This document shows positions 53,897 through 62,800 of a DNA stretch of 64,000 nucleotides, in pieces. The notes beneath the pieces are model-generated. The model was given only the letters and a program-made list of their open reading frames with translations. It was not told the DNA's origin and searched no databases. The DNA lies in assembly GCF_000019185.1 (NCBI RefSeq), contig NC_010334.1, positions 3,224,001 through 3,288,000 on the forward strand, given 5' to 3'. The translations under genes were made by a program, and so were the position numbers. Positions within the stretch are counted from its first letter, which is position 1, and each line of letters begins with the position of its first letter. The stretch comes from Shewanella halifaxensis HAW-EB4 (lineage in GTDB: Bacteria; Pseudomonadota; Gammaproteobacteria; Enterobacterales; Shewanellaceae).

Positions 53897-56800
53897 TTAA
53901 GGCAGTACTATGCTTACCTCACTGCCGATTGCAGTCTTATTGATATCGATACGGGTACCTATCTGCTCCTTCATCTCAGACACATGGGAGATAACCCCGA
54001 TCATGCGGCCCGATGATTGCAGATCCATCAAGGTCCGAATGGCGAGATCTAGCGAGTCTTGATCTAGACTGCCAAAGCCCTCATCGATAAATAGCGTATC
54101 GAGTTTTATGCCACCAGCGTAGGCCTGTACAACATCGGACAGCCCGAGCGCCATAGACAAGGCCGCCATAAAGCTCTCACCGCCACTGAGGGTCGCTACA
54201 GGGCGAACTTTTGAGGTGTAGGCATCTTCCACTTCAAGTTCCAGTCCAGACGCCTTATTGCCCTTGGCTCGCTCCTCTTTACGCAGTAAACGATAGCGAC
54301 CTTTACTCATCAGCTGTAGACGATGACTCGCCTCAAGCAATACATCATCAAGCAGCACACTTAGCACAAAACGCTGTAAACTGATTTTATTGCCTGTTTG
54401 GCCATTGGCCACTTCGGATAAGGTACCGATCACCGCATACTCATCTTCAAGCTTCTTAGCTTTGGCATCGGCCTCTTTGAGCTGCTTTTGGGTTTGCATC
54501 AGCTGCATCACTCGGCTCTTGAGCATTTGCCAATCTGCTTCCACCGCTTGCAGCTCAGCTTGAATACTCGCTAAGCTTGTCTCTACATCTACAAGTTCTG
54601 GCTTAACTCGCTCTGATAACTTGTCACTCAGTTGGCTTAGTGTCGTTTGGTTCGCGATACAATCTTGCTGATACTTTGCTATCTCGTCGCTTATGCCTTT
54701 AAGTGCCTCACTGGATAACAAGGCTTGAGTTAGCGCCTGTTGATCGCTAAACCCTGCGCTTAAAAGCTGAGTCGTTAATTCTGTTAACGCTTTATCACTG
54801 TGCCCTTTTGCTTGAGCAAGGCTAGATTGAATTGCCGCCAATGCCGATGTGTTGGATGCATCTAACTCCGCCGCCTTACTATGATTTTGGCGGGTCGAAT
54901 TAATCACTTGCTGCATAACTGCAATCTGCACGTTAACTTGCGCTATGGCGCCATTTAATGCATCGACGCTACGATAATGCTCAGGAATGGCGGTTGATGC
55001 ATGCTTAAGCTGACCCTGCAGCTCTGCCAGCAAACTTTGTTGATCAGAAAAATGCTCTCGCTCTGTTTCAAGCTGAGTTTGTAGCGCTCTTTCTTTCGTT
55101 TGCCACTCTTGCAGTTGGCCTCTTAACTGGCCTAATTGCAGAGCAGCATCATTAGTCTGCTTTAATTGTTGCTGTAAAATATGCAAATGCATCTGCAACT
55201 CATCAATCGATTGTTGACTGGCATCGCCAATTTTTTGTTGATACTCACCCTTGAGCTTCGTTTGCTCCTGAAGTTGAGCTTTTATTCCCTTATAATCTGC
55301 TATTGCTTTATTCAGCGCATCTTTTGCAAGGCCACAGGCGTGTTTACTTGACTCTAATTGTTCTTCTGTCGGCAGCAATTGTTCACTATGAGCAGGATTC
55401 GGGTGAACATCACTACCACACACTGAACAAGGCTCTCCAGGGCTAAGTTTTTGCGCTAAAAGACTTGCTTGACCTCGGTACCATACCAATTGCATTTGAT
55501 CAAAAGCGTCTTCTTTAGCTTGGGCATCTAAACGAAACTCTTTACCCTTTTCCCCTGCTCGTTTCAATTCAAGTTCTGTATTTTCAGCATATCTACAAGC
55601 TTGTTGCCAAAGCTGATAACGCTCAATCAAGTCACTTTGTGCCGTAAGTGCTTGTTGAGCATTAACCTGCTCGCTTGCAACTTGCTCTAATTGCGGTAAC
55701 TGCTGCTCGGCTTGTTGTTTTTGCGCTTGCAGCGCATCTAACTGCCCTTTTGCATTAATGCCTTTCTGTTTAGCTTGCTCTAGCTGCACAATGGCTTGAT
55801 TTACCTGATGCTGCAGTGCATCAAAACCTTGTAATTGCGGTAATAATTGGCTTAATTGCTGCAATTCATTTTGTGCGCTTTGCAACTTTTGCTCTTGCTC
55901 TGGCAAGACATCTATTTGCGTTTGGCTATGGGCTAGCGACTGCGCGCTACTCTCTTTCGCCACTTGTGCGTTAACGCATGCGCCTTGGGACTGTACCACT
56001 TCGGCGTCACGAGCAAGTGACATATCAAGCACAGGTTTGAGTTGCAGTGCCTTTTGGCCGTTCTCAAGCCTTGTCTTATCTTGCTCTATCGCCTGTTTTT
56101 TTTCATCGAGTAAGGCGGCGGTTTGTTTAAGCTTATCTAGCGCATCAAAGTCATTAACCAGTAACTTAGCCGACTCAAACTGCTTATTAGCGTTAATGAG
56201 CGCTAGTTGACTCTGCTCTTTGAGCACTAAAGCTTGGGCCAGCTTTGGTTCGAGCTCAATGAGTTCATCATTTAACGCTTCATCGGATTCAAGCTCGATA
56301 TTGTGCAACATACCAGCACGTTTATTACGATGATCTCGTACTTCAGTTTTAATCGCTGCAGCTTGAAACTTCAGTTTGTCTTCAATCTTACGATAAATGT
56401 GCGTTTGAAATAGCTGGCTGAAAATCTTCTCTCTGTCTTTAGAGTCTGCCATCAACAGCTCACGGAACTTGCCCTGAGGCAGCACCATCACTTGGCGAAA
56501 CTGATCGGCATCGAGGCCTGTAAGACTCTCTATTTCTGCTGTGGCTTCTGAAACTTTACTCGCTACCAGCAAATGCTCGCTACCATCACTATCGATGCGA
56601 TAAAGCTGAGCTTCCGGCTTTTGTACCGTGTAACCATCGCCACTTTTTTTAGCCCGCTGCTGCTCTGGCACTCGGCGTATGCGGTACTGCTTATCACCCA
56701 AAGCAAAACTAAAGGTGACTTCGGTCAATAAGCTGTCTGGCGCTAAGTCACAGCGCATCTGGCTGCCCTCGCGCTCATCACCTGTGGTCTTGCCATACAG

Positions 56801-56953
56801 TGCAAAACAGATGGCATCTAATAATGTGGTTTTACCCGCACCAGTAGGACCATTTATCAAAAACAGCGGATTAGAACCCAGTGCTGCAAAGTCGGTCATT
56901 TGAGTCGATGCAAAAGGGCCGAACGCCGACATCTCTAGCGTAATGGGTCTCAT
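53897..56953 (-). CDS. sbcC: Exonuclease SbcCD, ATPase subunit SbcC
   Basis: The SMC-like subunit of the nuclease that cuts DNA hairpins and blocked ends. 1018 residues: Walker A GPTGAGKTTLLDAICFALYG (about 35-54), very long coiled coils rich in Gln/Leu/Ala, a central zinc hook CSVCG (about 508-512), ABC signature LSGGESFMAALSMALGLSD and Walker B TLFIDEGFGSLD near the C-terminus. Its start overlaps the sbcD stop by four bases (ATGA). Confidence 0.97.
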   Translation of the reverse strand: MRPITLEMSAFGPFASTQMTDFAALGSNPLFLINGPTGAGKTTLLDAICFALYGKTTGDEREGSQMRCDLAPDSLLTEVTFSFALGDKQYRIRRVPEQQRAKKSGDGYTVQKPEAQLYRIDSDGSEHLLVASKVSEATAEIESLTGLDADQFRQVMVLPQGKFRELLMADSKDREKIFSQLFQTHIYRKIEDKLKFQAAAIKTEVRDHRNKRAGMLHNIELESDEALNDELIELEPKLAQALVLKEQSQLALINANKQFESAKLLVNDFDALDKLKQTAALLDEKKQAIEQDKTRLENGQKALQLKPVLDMSLARDAEVVQSQGACVNAQVAKESSAQSLAHSQTQIDVLPEQEQKLQSAQNELQQLSQLLPQLQGFDALQHQVNQAIVQLEQAKQKGINAKGQLDALQAQKQQAEQQLPQLEQVASEQVNAQQALTAQSDLIERYQLWQQACRYAENTELELKRAGEKGKEFRLDAQAKEDAFDQMQLVWYRGQASLLAQKLSPGEPCSVCGSDVHPNPAHSEQLLPTEEQLESSKHACGLAKDALNKAIADYKGIKAQLQEQTKLKGEYQQKIGDASQQSIDELQMHLHILQQQLKQTNDAALQLGQLRGQLQEWQTKERALQTQLETEREHFSDQQSLLAELQGQLKHASTAIPEHYRSVDALNGAIAQVNVQIAVMQQVINSTRQNHSKAAELDASNTSALAAIQSSLAQAKGHSDKALTELTTQLLSAGFSDQQALTQALLSSEALKGISDEIAKYQQDCIANQTTLSQLSDKLSERVKPELVDVETSLASIQAELQAVEADWQMLKSRVMQLMQTQKQLKEADAKAKKLEDEYAVIGTLSEVANGQTGNKISLQRFVLSVLLDDVLLEASHRLQLMSKGRYRLLRKEERAKGNKASGLELEVEDAYTSKVRPVATLSGGESFMAALSMALGLSDVVQAYAGGIKLDTLFIDEGFGSLDQDSLDLAIRTLMDLQSSGRMIGVISHVSEMKEQIGTRIDINKTAIGSEVSIVLP

Positions 56954-58095
56954 GATGTGCGCTCCACTTTATGTAGCTCGTCGATTGCGCTGGTCATTGC
57001 CAGCTTTTGCGCCTCTGTCATTGGCTCACCAGACACCTGAGTAAAAAAGTCGGTAAACATGTCAAACTCGCCCTTCTTTATATGATCTCGGCTTAGCTCA
57101 ACCTTGCTGCCCTCACTCATTAAACCTGTACGCTCTAAGTGCAGCACATTCGGGTACACGCTTCTCAGTTTACCCATGGCATCTAAGATGGCAGTTTTAT
57201 CACTCAGTCTCACCATCAGATAATCTTCACGATTAAGATCGGTTTTGCCAGCCTCTAACAAATCGGCAAGTAACCCCTCGATAATGCGCACATCTCTCAT
57301 GGCTGTTAACGGCAGTAACTCGAAGCTCGCTTTGCCGTCACGGTCTAATTCAACCAAGGTGACAGACTTGTTTTGATGCTGCTCACTAAAAGAATACTTG
57401 AGCATTGAACCCGAATACCTAACATGTTCAGCGCCTTTGTATTGCGGCCCATGCAGGTGACCCAATGCGGTATAATTAAAAGCATTAAACAATTTAGGCG
57501 AGACTTTATCTGCGCCGCCAATGCTGAGCGGACGCTCAGATTCAGACTCACTGCCACCATCGAGAAAACAGTGGCTGACAACGATTTTTGGTAGCCCTTG
57601 GCTATCATGCTCACTCACCTGCTCAAGCAGTTTTGCCATTGCCTCTTCATGGGTACTCACCTCACAATCAAACACATGACGTACGGTGGCAGGGTCGGCA
57701 TAAGGCAGACCATAAAACATGGCATTACCCTGCTTGCCTTTAAGCTCAATAGGCCTAACCTCTTGAGTTAGCGGACCTATGATATGCAAGCCGCTGTCAT
57801 TCATCTGTCTTGAAGCAAAACCTAAACGTTCGTGACCATCATGGTTACCCGCTATCATGATAAGTGGGATCTTAAGTTCATTCACCAGACGATTAACGAC
57901 TTCATCCAATAAAGCGACCGCTGCCGCTGGCGGAATAGATCTGTCATAGATATCACCTGCAACAACCACAGCATCAACATCTCGGGTTTTAGCGAGTTCG
58001 ACAATTTGGTTTAAAACGAAGCGCTGATCATCGAGCAGGCTCTGGTTATGAAGCTGTCTGCCGATGTGCCAGTCAGAAGTATGGATAAATTTCAT
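56950..58095 (-). CDS. sbcD: Exonuclease SbcCD, nuclease subunit SbcD
   Basis: A metallophosphoesterase-type nuclease of 381 residues with the metal-binding motifs: DWHIGR (about 8-13), GDIYDRSIPP (about 47-56), GNHDGHERL (about 83-91), SHCFLDG and ALGHLHGPQ. It works with SbcC. The gene pair is compact; the promoter lies in the 58096-58449 spacer, divergent from avtA. Confidence 0.97.
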   Translation of the reverse strand: MKFIHTSDWHIGRQLHNQSLLDDQRFVLNQIVELAKTRDVDAVVVAGDIYDRSIPPAAAVALLDEVVNRLVNELKIPLIMIAGNHDGHERLGFASRQMNDSGLHIIGPLTQEVRPIELKGKQGNAMFYGLPYADPATVRHVFDCEVSTHEEAMAKLLEQVSEHDSQGLPKIVVSHCFLDGGSESESERPLSIGGADKVSPKLFNAFNYTALGHLHGPQYKGAEHVRYSGSMLKYSFSEQHQNKSVTLVELDRDGKASFELLPLTAMRDVRIIEGLLADLLEAGKTDLNREDYLMVRLSDKTAILDAMGKLRSVYPNVLHLERTGLMSEGSKVELSRDHIKKGEFDMFTDFFTQVSGEPMTEAQKLAMTSAIDELHKVERTS

Positions 58096-58449
58096 GCTTT
58101 CTCGTTTAAAAATGAGGAGGATCCGGGAGAGTGTCCGTGAAGACTTTCTGTTTAAGTTTCAGTTTCGGCTTTCCGTTTTGATAATAGTAAGAAAACTGAA
58201 CCATTTGCACAATAGCCTACGCAAGACAGATAAACTAAGTGAAGCTCTGCGCATCAATCACACACAAACAACACACAAACCACTGAGTTCCGTTTTGAAT
58301 CAAATCGAGTGATTGAACAAATAATTTACGATTTCATCAGTAAAATATGACCTATGCCAAATTAGTCACTAAAAATTGAAAAAATGAGTGCGTTTTATTC
58401 TGAGTATTGTTACTACAGGCGTACTTAAGTAATAGTGGTACTAGATAGC
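58096..58449. other. Intergenic region sbcD/avtA
   Basis: 354 bases between divergent genes, holding both promoters. No RNA gene, repeat or clear operator was recognised. Confidence 0.4.
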
Positions 58450-59694
58450 ATGCAGTTTTCAAAGTTTGGTGAAAAATTTAATCGTTACTCCGGCATTACT
58501 CAGTTAATGGATGATCTTAATGAGGGGTTACGCACACCCGGCGCGATTATGCTCGGCGGTGGTAACCCGGCATCTATTCCTGCCATGCAAGATTATTTTC
58601 ACCAAGCGACAGCCGATATGCTGGCCAATGGCGAGCTCGTCTCGGCATTAGGTAACTATGACGGCCCACAGGGAAAAGATACCTTCTTAAATGCCTTGGC
58701 ATCTCTATTACGGGACACTTACGGCTGGGACATCAGTCCAAAGAATATCAGCCTGACCAATGGTAGCCAAAGCGCCTTCTTCTATCTATTCAATTTACTG
58801 GCTGGTAAGCAAGATGATGGCAGCCATAAGAAAATCTTGTTACCACTCGCGCCTGAATATATCGGTTACAACGATACCGGGCTCGATGATGACATTTTTG
58901 TCTCTTATCGCCCCGATATTGAGATGCTAGACAACCGCATGTTTAAGTACCATGTTGACTTTGAGCAATTAGAGATCGACGATTCAGTGGCGGCAATATG
59001 TGTGTCTCGCCCAACCAATCCAACGGGTAACGTACTCACCGATGCAGAAGTAGCAAAACTCGATGAGTTAGCGCGTGCTAACGGAGTCCCACTGATCATA
59101 GATAACGCCTATGGCACCCCTTTCCCGAATATCATCTTCGAAGAAGTGACCCCGTTTTGGAATAGCAACACCATATTATGTATGAGCCTATCTAAGCTCG
59201 GCCTACCGGGTGTTCGCTGTGGTATTGTGATCGCTAACGAAGAGATCACTCAAGCACTGTCCAATCTTAATGCCATCATAAGCCTAGCACCGGGGGGATT
59301 CGGCCCTGCAATCGCTAAGCACATGATTGAGTCTGGCGATTTACTGAATTTGAGCGAAAACGTCATCAAGCCTTTTTATCAGCAAAAGTCTGAGTTTGCC
59401 GTTGCCTTATTGCAGCAATCGATTACTGATAGCCGATTTAAAATTCATAAACCAGAAGGCGCTATGTTCCTCTGGCTTTGGTTTGATGAGTTACCTATCA
59501 CCACAATGGAGCTCTATAACCGACTAAAAGCGCGCGGCGTGTTAATTGTCCCCGGCGAGTACTTCTTCTTTGGACTAGAGGATGATTGGGACCATGCTAG
59601 TCAGTGCTTACGCATGAACTATGTGCAAGATGAAGCCAAGATGCGCGCAGGCATTGCGATTATCAGCGAAGAGGTCGCGAAGGCTTACGCGTAA
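58450..59694 (+). CDS. avtA: Valine-pyruvate transaminase
   Basis: A 414-residue PLP-dependent class I/II aminotransferase that interconverts valine/alanine and their keto acids. It closely matches AvtA from the start MQFSKFGEKFNRYSGIT, so the ATG at 58450 is used rather than an in-frame GTG at 58435. The conserved GGGNPASIPAM, SRPTNPTGNV and the PLP-binding lysine in MSLSKLGLPGVRCG (about 241-254) are present, and R-containing CLRMNY near the end contacts the carboxylate. Confidence 0.96.
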   Translation: MQFSKFGEKFNRYSGITQLMDDLNEGLRTPGAIMLGGGNPASIPAMQDYFHQATADMLANGELVSALGNYDGPQGKDTFLNALASLLRDTYGWDISPKNISLTNGSQSAFFYLFNLLAGKQDDGSHKKILLPLAPEYIGYNDTGLDDDIFVSYRPDIEMLDNRMFKYHVDFEQLEIDDSVAAICVSRPTNPTGNVLTDAEVAKLDELARANGVPLIIDNAYGTPFPNIIFEEVTPFWNSNTILCMSLSKLGLPGVRCGIVIANEEITQALSNLNAIISLAPGGFGPAIAKHMIESGDLLNLSENVIKPFYQQKSEFAVALLQQSITDSRFKIHKPEGAMFLWLWFDELPITTMELYNRLKARGVLIVPGEYFFFGLEDDWDHASQCLRMNYVQDEAKMRAGIAIISEEVAKAYA

Positions 59695-59732
59695 CCACTT
59701 CCGTGACACGACAGTGATACTCTCGTGGAGAC

Positions 59733-59788
59733 ATCTGATGTGAACGATTCCATTAATGTTGCGGTGACATGGATGTCATAGAGCGGCC
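59733..59788. repeat. 56-bp dispersed repeat, copy B
   Basis: Gapless match to 48104-48159 at about 48 of 56 bases, with the hairpin TGACA-TGGA-TGTCA (59765-59778). It lies in the avtA/tsgA convergent spacer. Confidence 0.8.
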
Positions 59789-59865
59789 ATGACACCGACG
59801 GTTACCGCCTCGCTCACGCGTCAATGTTAAGTTCTTCGGCTTAGTATTATAAAAAATACATAAAA

Positions 59866-59889
59866 AAGCCCCCTCAAAAGAGGGGGCTT
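59866..59889 (-). terminator. Terminator of tsgA
   Basis: A 10-bp stem of AAGCCCCCTC/GAGGGGGCTT with loop AAAA; on the minus strand TTTTTT follows. Confidence 0.93.
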
Positions 59890-59907
59890 ACTCACTTATC
59901 TAATTAA

Positions 59908-61086
59908 TTAATGGCTTGATGAATGGCCGTGAATACGATGCTTTGTTACAAAGCCGACTAATAAGCACATAATAAATACGACCGCATATAAACCATTACC
60001 GGTCAGCATTGCTGCATGCGCACCATAACTCTTCACAATTGGACTGGTAACAACGAAAGTCAACATAGTGCCAATACTGCCACAGAATAAAATAAAATTT
60101 ACAATGCGAGGCGATGCTTCTTTTGTCTGCTGTGACGCCAGTGTAATGATGGTCGTATAAATAGCACTACTGAAGAAACCTAATACTGAGATGATAATAA
60201 GTAAATGCTCAGTATCTGTATCCATATTGAACCAGAACATTAATCCAGTGGCTAAAGCAGAAAGCACCAATACAAAATATTGAATATCAAATCGCTTCAT
60301 TAATATACTAAAGCCCCACATACCAAGCATGTATGCGCCCCAGAAGTAACTTAGTAATTGACTTGCACCACTTAAATTCATGCCCAACGATTTAGTTGCA
60401 TATTCAGGGATCCATGAAATAAAAGCCATTTGCCCTAAAATATAACAAAGTGCTGCAATCGCTAAAAACAGAATACCTAGGCTCCATTTCTCTTTTACCG
60501 CTTGTTGTTCATCAGACTTAACCAGTGCAGGGAATTCGCAAATAAGTGCCAGTATAAAGATAGCAACGTAAATCATGCCAATGGCAACGTATACCCAATA
60601 CCAAGCAATACTGTGTGCGAGTAATGCAGCCGAAATTAGCGGGAAAATCATACCTGCCATACTGAAAAATGAATCGGTAAACAGTAATCGTGAACCACGT
60701 TGTTTACCATGGTAGAGGCGAGTAATTAAATAAGTACCAATTGACATGGTAATACCACTCACCACACCAAGAACAAACATGCTACCAGAGAAGATTGCAA
60801 GGTTATGACCAAACATTAACCCTAAAACCGCCAGTAGCATCAGAATAAAACCAAAAATAAGCTGCTTTTTCAGTGAAATGATTTCCATTAACCACACATT
60901 AAAGAAAATAGAAATTAATACGCCAGTATTCAAGAATGTAAAAGTGTTACTCATGCTGGAGATAGGTAAATTGAAAAATTTAGCAATATCCCCCATCACA
61001 ATCCCAGTGACAATAATCAAAGATCCCGTTAATGCATAGGATAAAAAGCTTATCCATGTGAGTAGGATGCGATTGCGCTCGGTCAT
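59908..61086 (-). CDS. tsgA: MFS transporter TsgA
   Basis: A 392-residue inner-membrane protein of about 12 helices, closely matching E. coli/Salmonella TsgA along its length: LTWISFLSYALTGSLIIVTG, SSMSNTFTFLNTGVLISIFF, SRLLFTDSFFSMAGMIFP, AIYTTIITLASQQTK, MLTFVVTSPIV. The start is set at 61086 (MTERNRIL) with AGGAC upstream; a longer frame would add 28 unconserved residues. The physiological substrate is not established. Confidence 0.95.
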   Translation of the reverse strand: MTERNRILLTWISFLSYALTGSLIIVTGIVMGDIAKFFNLPISSMSNTFTFLNTGVLISIFFNVWLMEIISLKKQLIFGFILMLLAVLGLMFGHNLAIFSGSMFVLGVVSGITMSIGTYLITRLYHGKQRGSRLLFTDSFFSMAGMIFPLISAALLAHSIAWYWVYVAIGMIYVAIFILALICEFPALVKSDEQQAVKEKWSLGILFLAIAALCYILGQMAFISWIPEYATKSLGMNLSGASQLLSYFWGAYMLGMWGFSILMKRFDIQYFVLVLSALATGLMFWFNMDTDTEHLLIIISVLGFFSSAIYTTIITLASQQTKEASPRIVNFILFCGSIGTMLTFVVTSPIVKSYGAHAAMLTGNGLYAVVFIMCLLVGFVTKHRIHGHSSSH

Positions 61087-61462
61087 AACAAGTCCTGTAT
61101 CGTAAAAATTGGATAAAAAAAATCGACCTCTAAAAGTCGATTTAAGCTGGCCTATTTTAACATGATACAACTTGATACATAAATGAAGATCAAAAAATGC
61201 GCCAAAATAAATTAGCTGTGACTAATTTATTTTACGTTCTACATACCTACAAACAAGCATCACCAACAACACGTGCAACATAGCAAGCATGCAATCAACA
61301 CTTACAACATCTTTGCAATGAACTTAGTGTTATAAATATCGCAATTAACCATAATCAATTGCATAAAAAATCCACAATCTATGTAGCTTGCCGTCAATGC
61401 GTAAGATGTAGTCAGCGCTAATACAAATTAACCCGTGCTAATTAGATGGGTTTAAGCGATTT
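61087..61462. other. tsgA upstream region
   Basis: AT-rich spacer before tsgA with no supported gene. It presumably contains the tsgA promoter. Confidence 0.4.
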
Positions 61463-61473
61463 TCAAATCGCTT
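61454..61473 (-). other. Hairpin overlapping the end of a small frame
   Basis: AAGCGATT/AATCGCTT stem of 8 bp with loop TTCA, overlapping the stop of the frame described at 61463-61640. Confidence 0.5.
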
Positions 61474-61640
61474 TGTCTTTCATAATTTCAAGTTCAAATT
61501 CATCAACACGAATCGCACGTTCACGTTTTAAATTATAATCTTGAAATTTTTATCCTTTATAAGCATTTAATGATGTTAGCCGCAAGAGCATTATCTAACC
61601 TTTCAGCAAACTTAATTCCAGCACCTAACAACATGGCCAT
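61463..61640 (-). pseudogene. Possible broken small gene downstream of the cytochrome gene
   Basis: On the minus strand a frame from ATG 61640 to TAA at 61557 encodes MAMLLGAGIKFAERLDNALA plus seven residues. In another frame, right after AAAGGA (61553-61558), 27 codons (61546-61463) encode QDYNLKRERAIRVDEFELEI plus MKDKAI, but its first codon would be TTT. Both look protein-like and the second ends at a hairpin, so this may be one small gene broken by a frameshift, or a small gene that lost its start codon. Evidence is limited to appearance. Confidence 0.35.
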
Positions 61641-61665
61641 CCATAGTTATTTCATTCCTATAGGC

Positions 61666-62220
61666 TTATTCTCGCCACCATTTAAATAGATGCAGCAATG
61701 CAAAAGCTCCATGAGCAAAGAAATAAGCCTGAATAAATGTCACAGAGAGCTTATGGACTGACAGAAGTAACTCGTTTGGTCCACTCATATTGACCACTAA
61801 AAACCACGTAGCGCCAGTGACTAAAGCTAGCAATAAAGCAAGCAGCCCTAAGCCCTCAACGGTTGCAGCTAATCCTGCAGGTTTAGGCTCAGGGAGTATC
61901 ACTTTTAGCAAGGATTCCGCATCCTCTTTAATCCCCTCATACCGCCCAAACAGCCATGGATAAAGATCGAATAACCTACGTCGCATAATAACTTTTATTG
62001 CAAAAATAATACCGAGTGGCAGAAGCACTAATCCCGCGTATATGTGAATAAATGCAAGATCTGCAATTTTATTTAGTGGTGTATCCCCATGCACATGCAT
62101 TAACGAACTGGAGATCAGTTGAAGTAGCACTCCAATCATGACGACAAAATGCAGGATCTTCTCAATAAAAGGCAGAGACTGAAAAAGCACTCTTATTCCT
62201 TGTTTTAATTTTTTATTCAT
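61666..62220 (-). CDS. b-type cytochrome-like four-helix membrane protein
   Basis: A 184-residue integral membrane protein with four hydrophobic segments and histidines placed as possible haem ligands: EKILHFVVMIGV (about 20-31), FIHIYAGLVLL (about 58-68), SVHKLSVTFIQ and HGAFALLHLFKWW at the C-terminus. This matches cytochrome b561/Ni-Fe hydrogenase b-type cytochromes. No redox partner gene is visible nearby, so the electron donor and acceptor are unknown. A perfect CRP-type site lies about 217 bases upstream. Confidence 0.8.
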   Translation of the reverse strand: MNKKLKQGIRVLFQSLPFIEKILHFVVMIGVLLQLISSSLMHVHGDTPLNKIADLAFIHIYAGLVLLPLGIIFAIKVIMRRRLFDLYPWLFGRYEGIKEDAESLLKVILPEPKPAGLAATVEGLGLLALLLALVTGATWFLVVNMSGPNELLLSVHKLSVTFIQAYFFAHGAFALLHLFKWWRE

Positions 62221-62800
62221 ACTTAAATTTTATCAACTTAGTAGTAAACAGTACTATGGTTAGGTTAGTCGTGATATCTCTTCAATGCCTAACAATTCAG
62301 CATTTAAACAATACGGTAAAGGTCAGGCTCAATTTATCTAAACTCCTTTCTACGACAGCGTATTTTACTTGTCACTGACTAAACAAACAGCGATCAACAA
62401 AAAAACATGCGACTTTTGTATTTATTCACACAGTTTTGTGAGCGATATCACACTTTCAACCCCTGACTTAATTAACAATTGTATCAATGTTTTGCACTCA
62501 ATTTTGAAACCAGTTAGCTCATAAAATGAAGAGAGTCGCTCAAGCTACATAGCAGCTCTTTGATTTTTAGTGGACTTTACATGGACTCATATAATGATGT
62601 AGAGCCAAAAAGTTATTTTCAATACATCTGCTACTTTTTATATAGTGGTTTTTTTATTTAATAAAGCTGCAGAGAATGAAATAAATAAAAAAACACTACA
62701 TAACAACAGCCTAAATCACTTGTTTAGCTAAGCAACGCTTATTTGCAGCGCTATGCAGTCATCAATTTAGAATGAATTAATACATTTTTGAGAGAAAAGT
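62221..62800. other. Divergent spacer with CRP box
   Basis: 580 AT-rich bases between the cytochrome gene and the antiporter gene. It contains the CRP site at 62437-62452 and no convincing gene. Confidence 0.5.
62437..62452. promoter_or_regulatory. CRP-type operator
   Basis: TGTGAGCGATATCACA is a perfect match to TGTGA-N6-TCACA. It is 217 bases from the cytochrome start and 349 bases from the antiporter start. Confidence 0.8.

Noticed and set aside
62581..62661. 26-residue frame MDSYNDVEPKSYFQYICYFL plus six residues upstream of the antiporter
   Set aside because: Only a partial Shine-Dalgarno match and no paralogue or other support; kept only as a remote possibility of a leader peptide.
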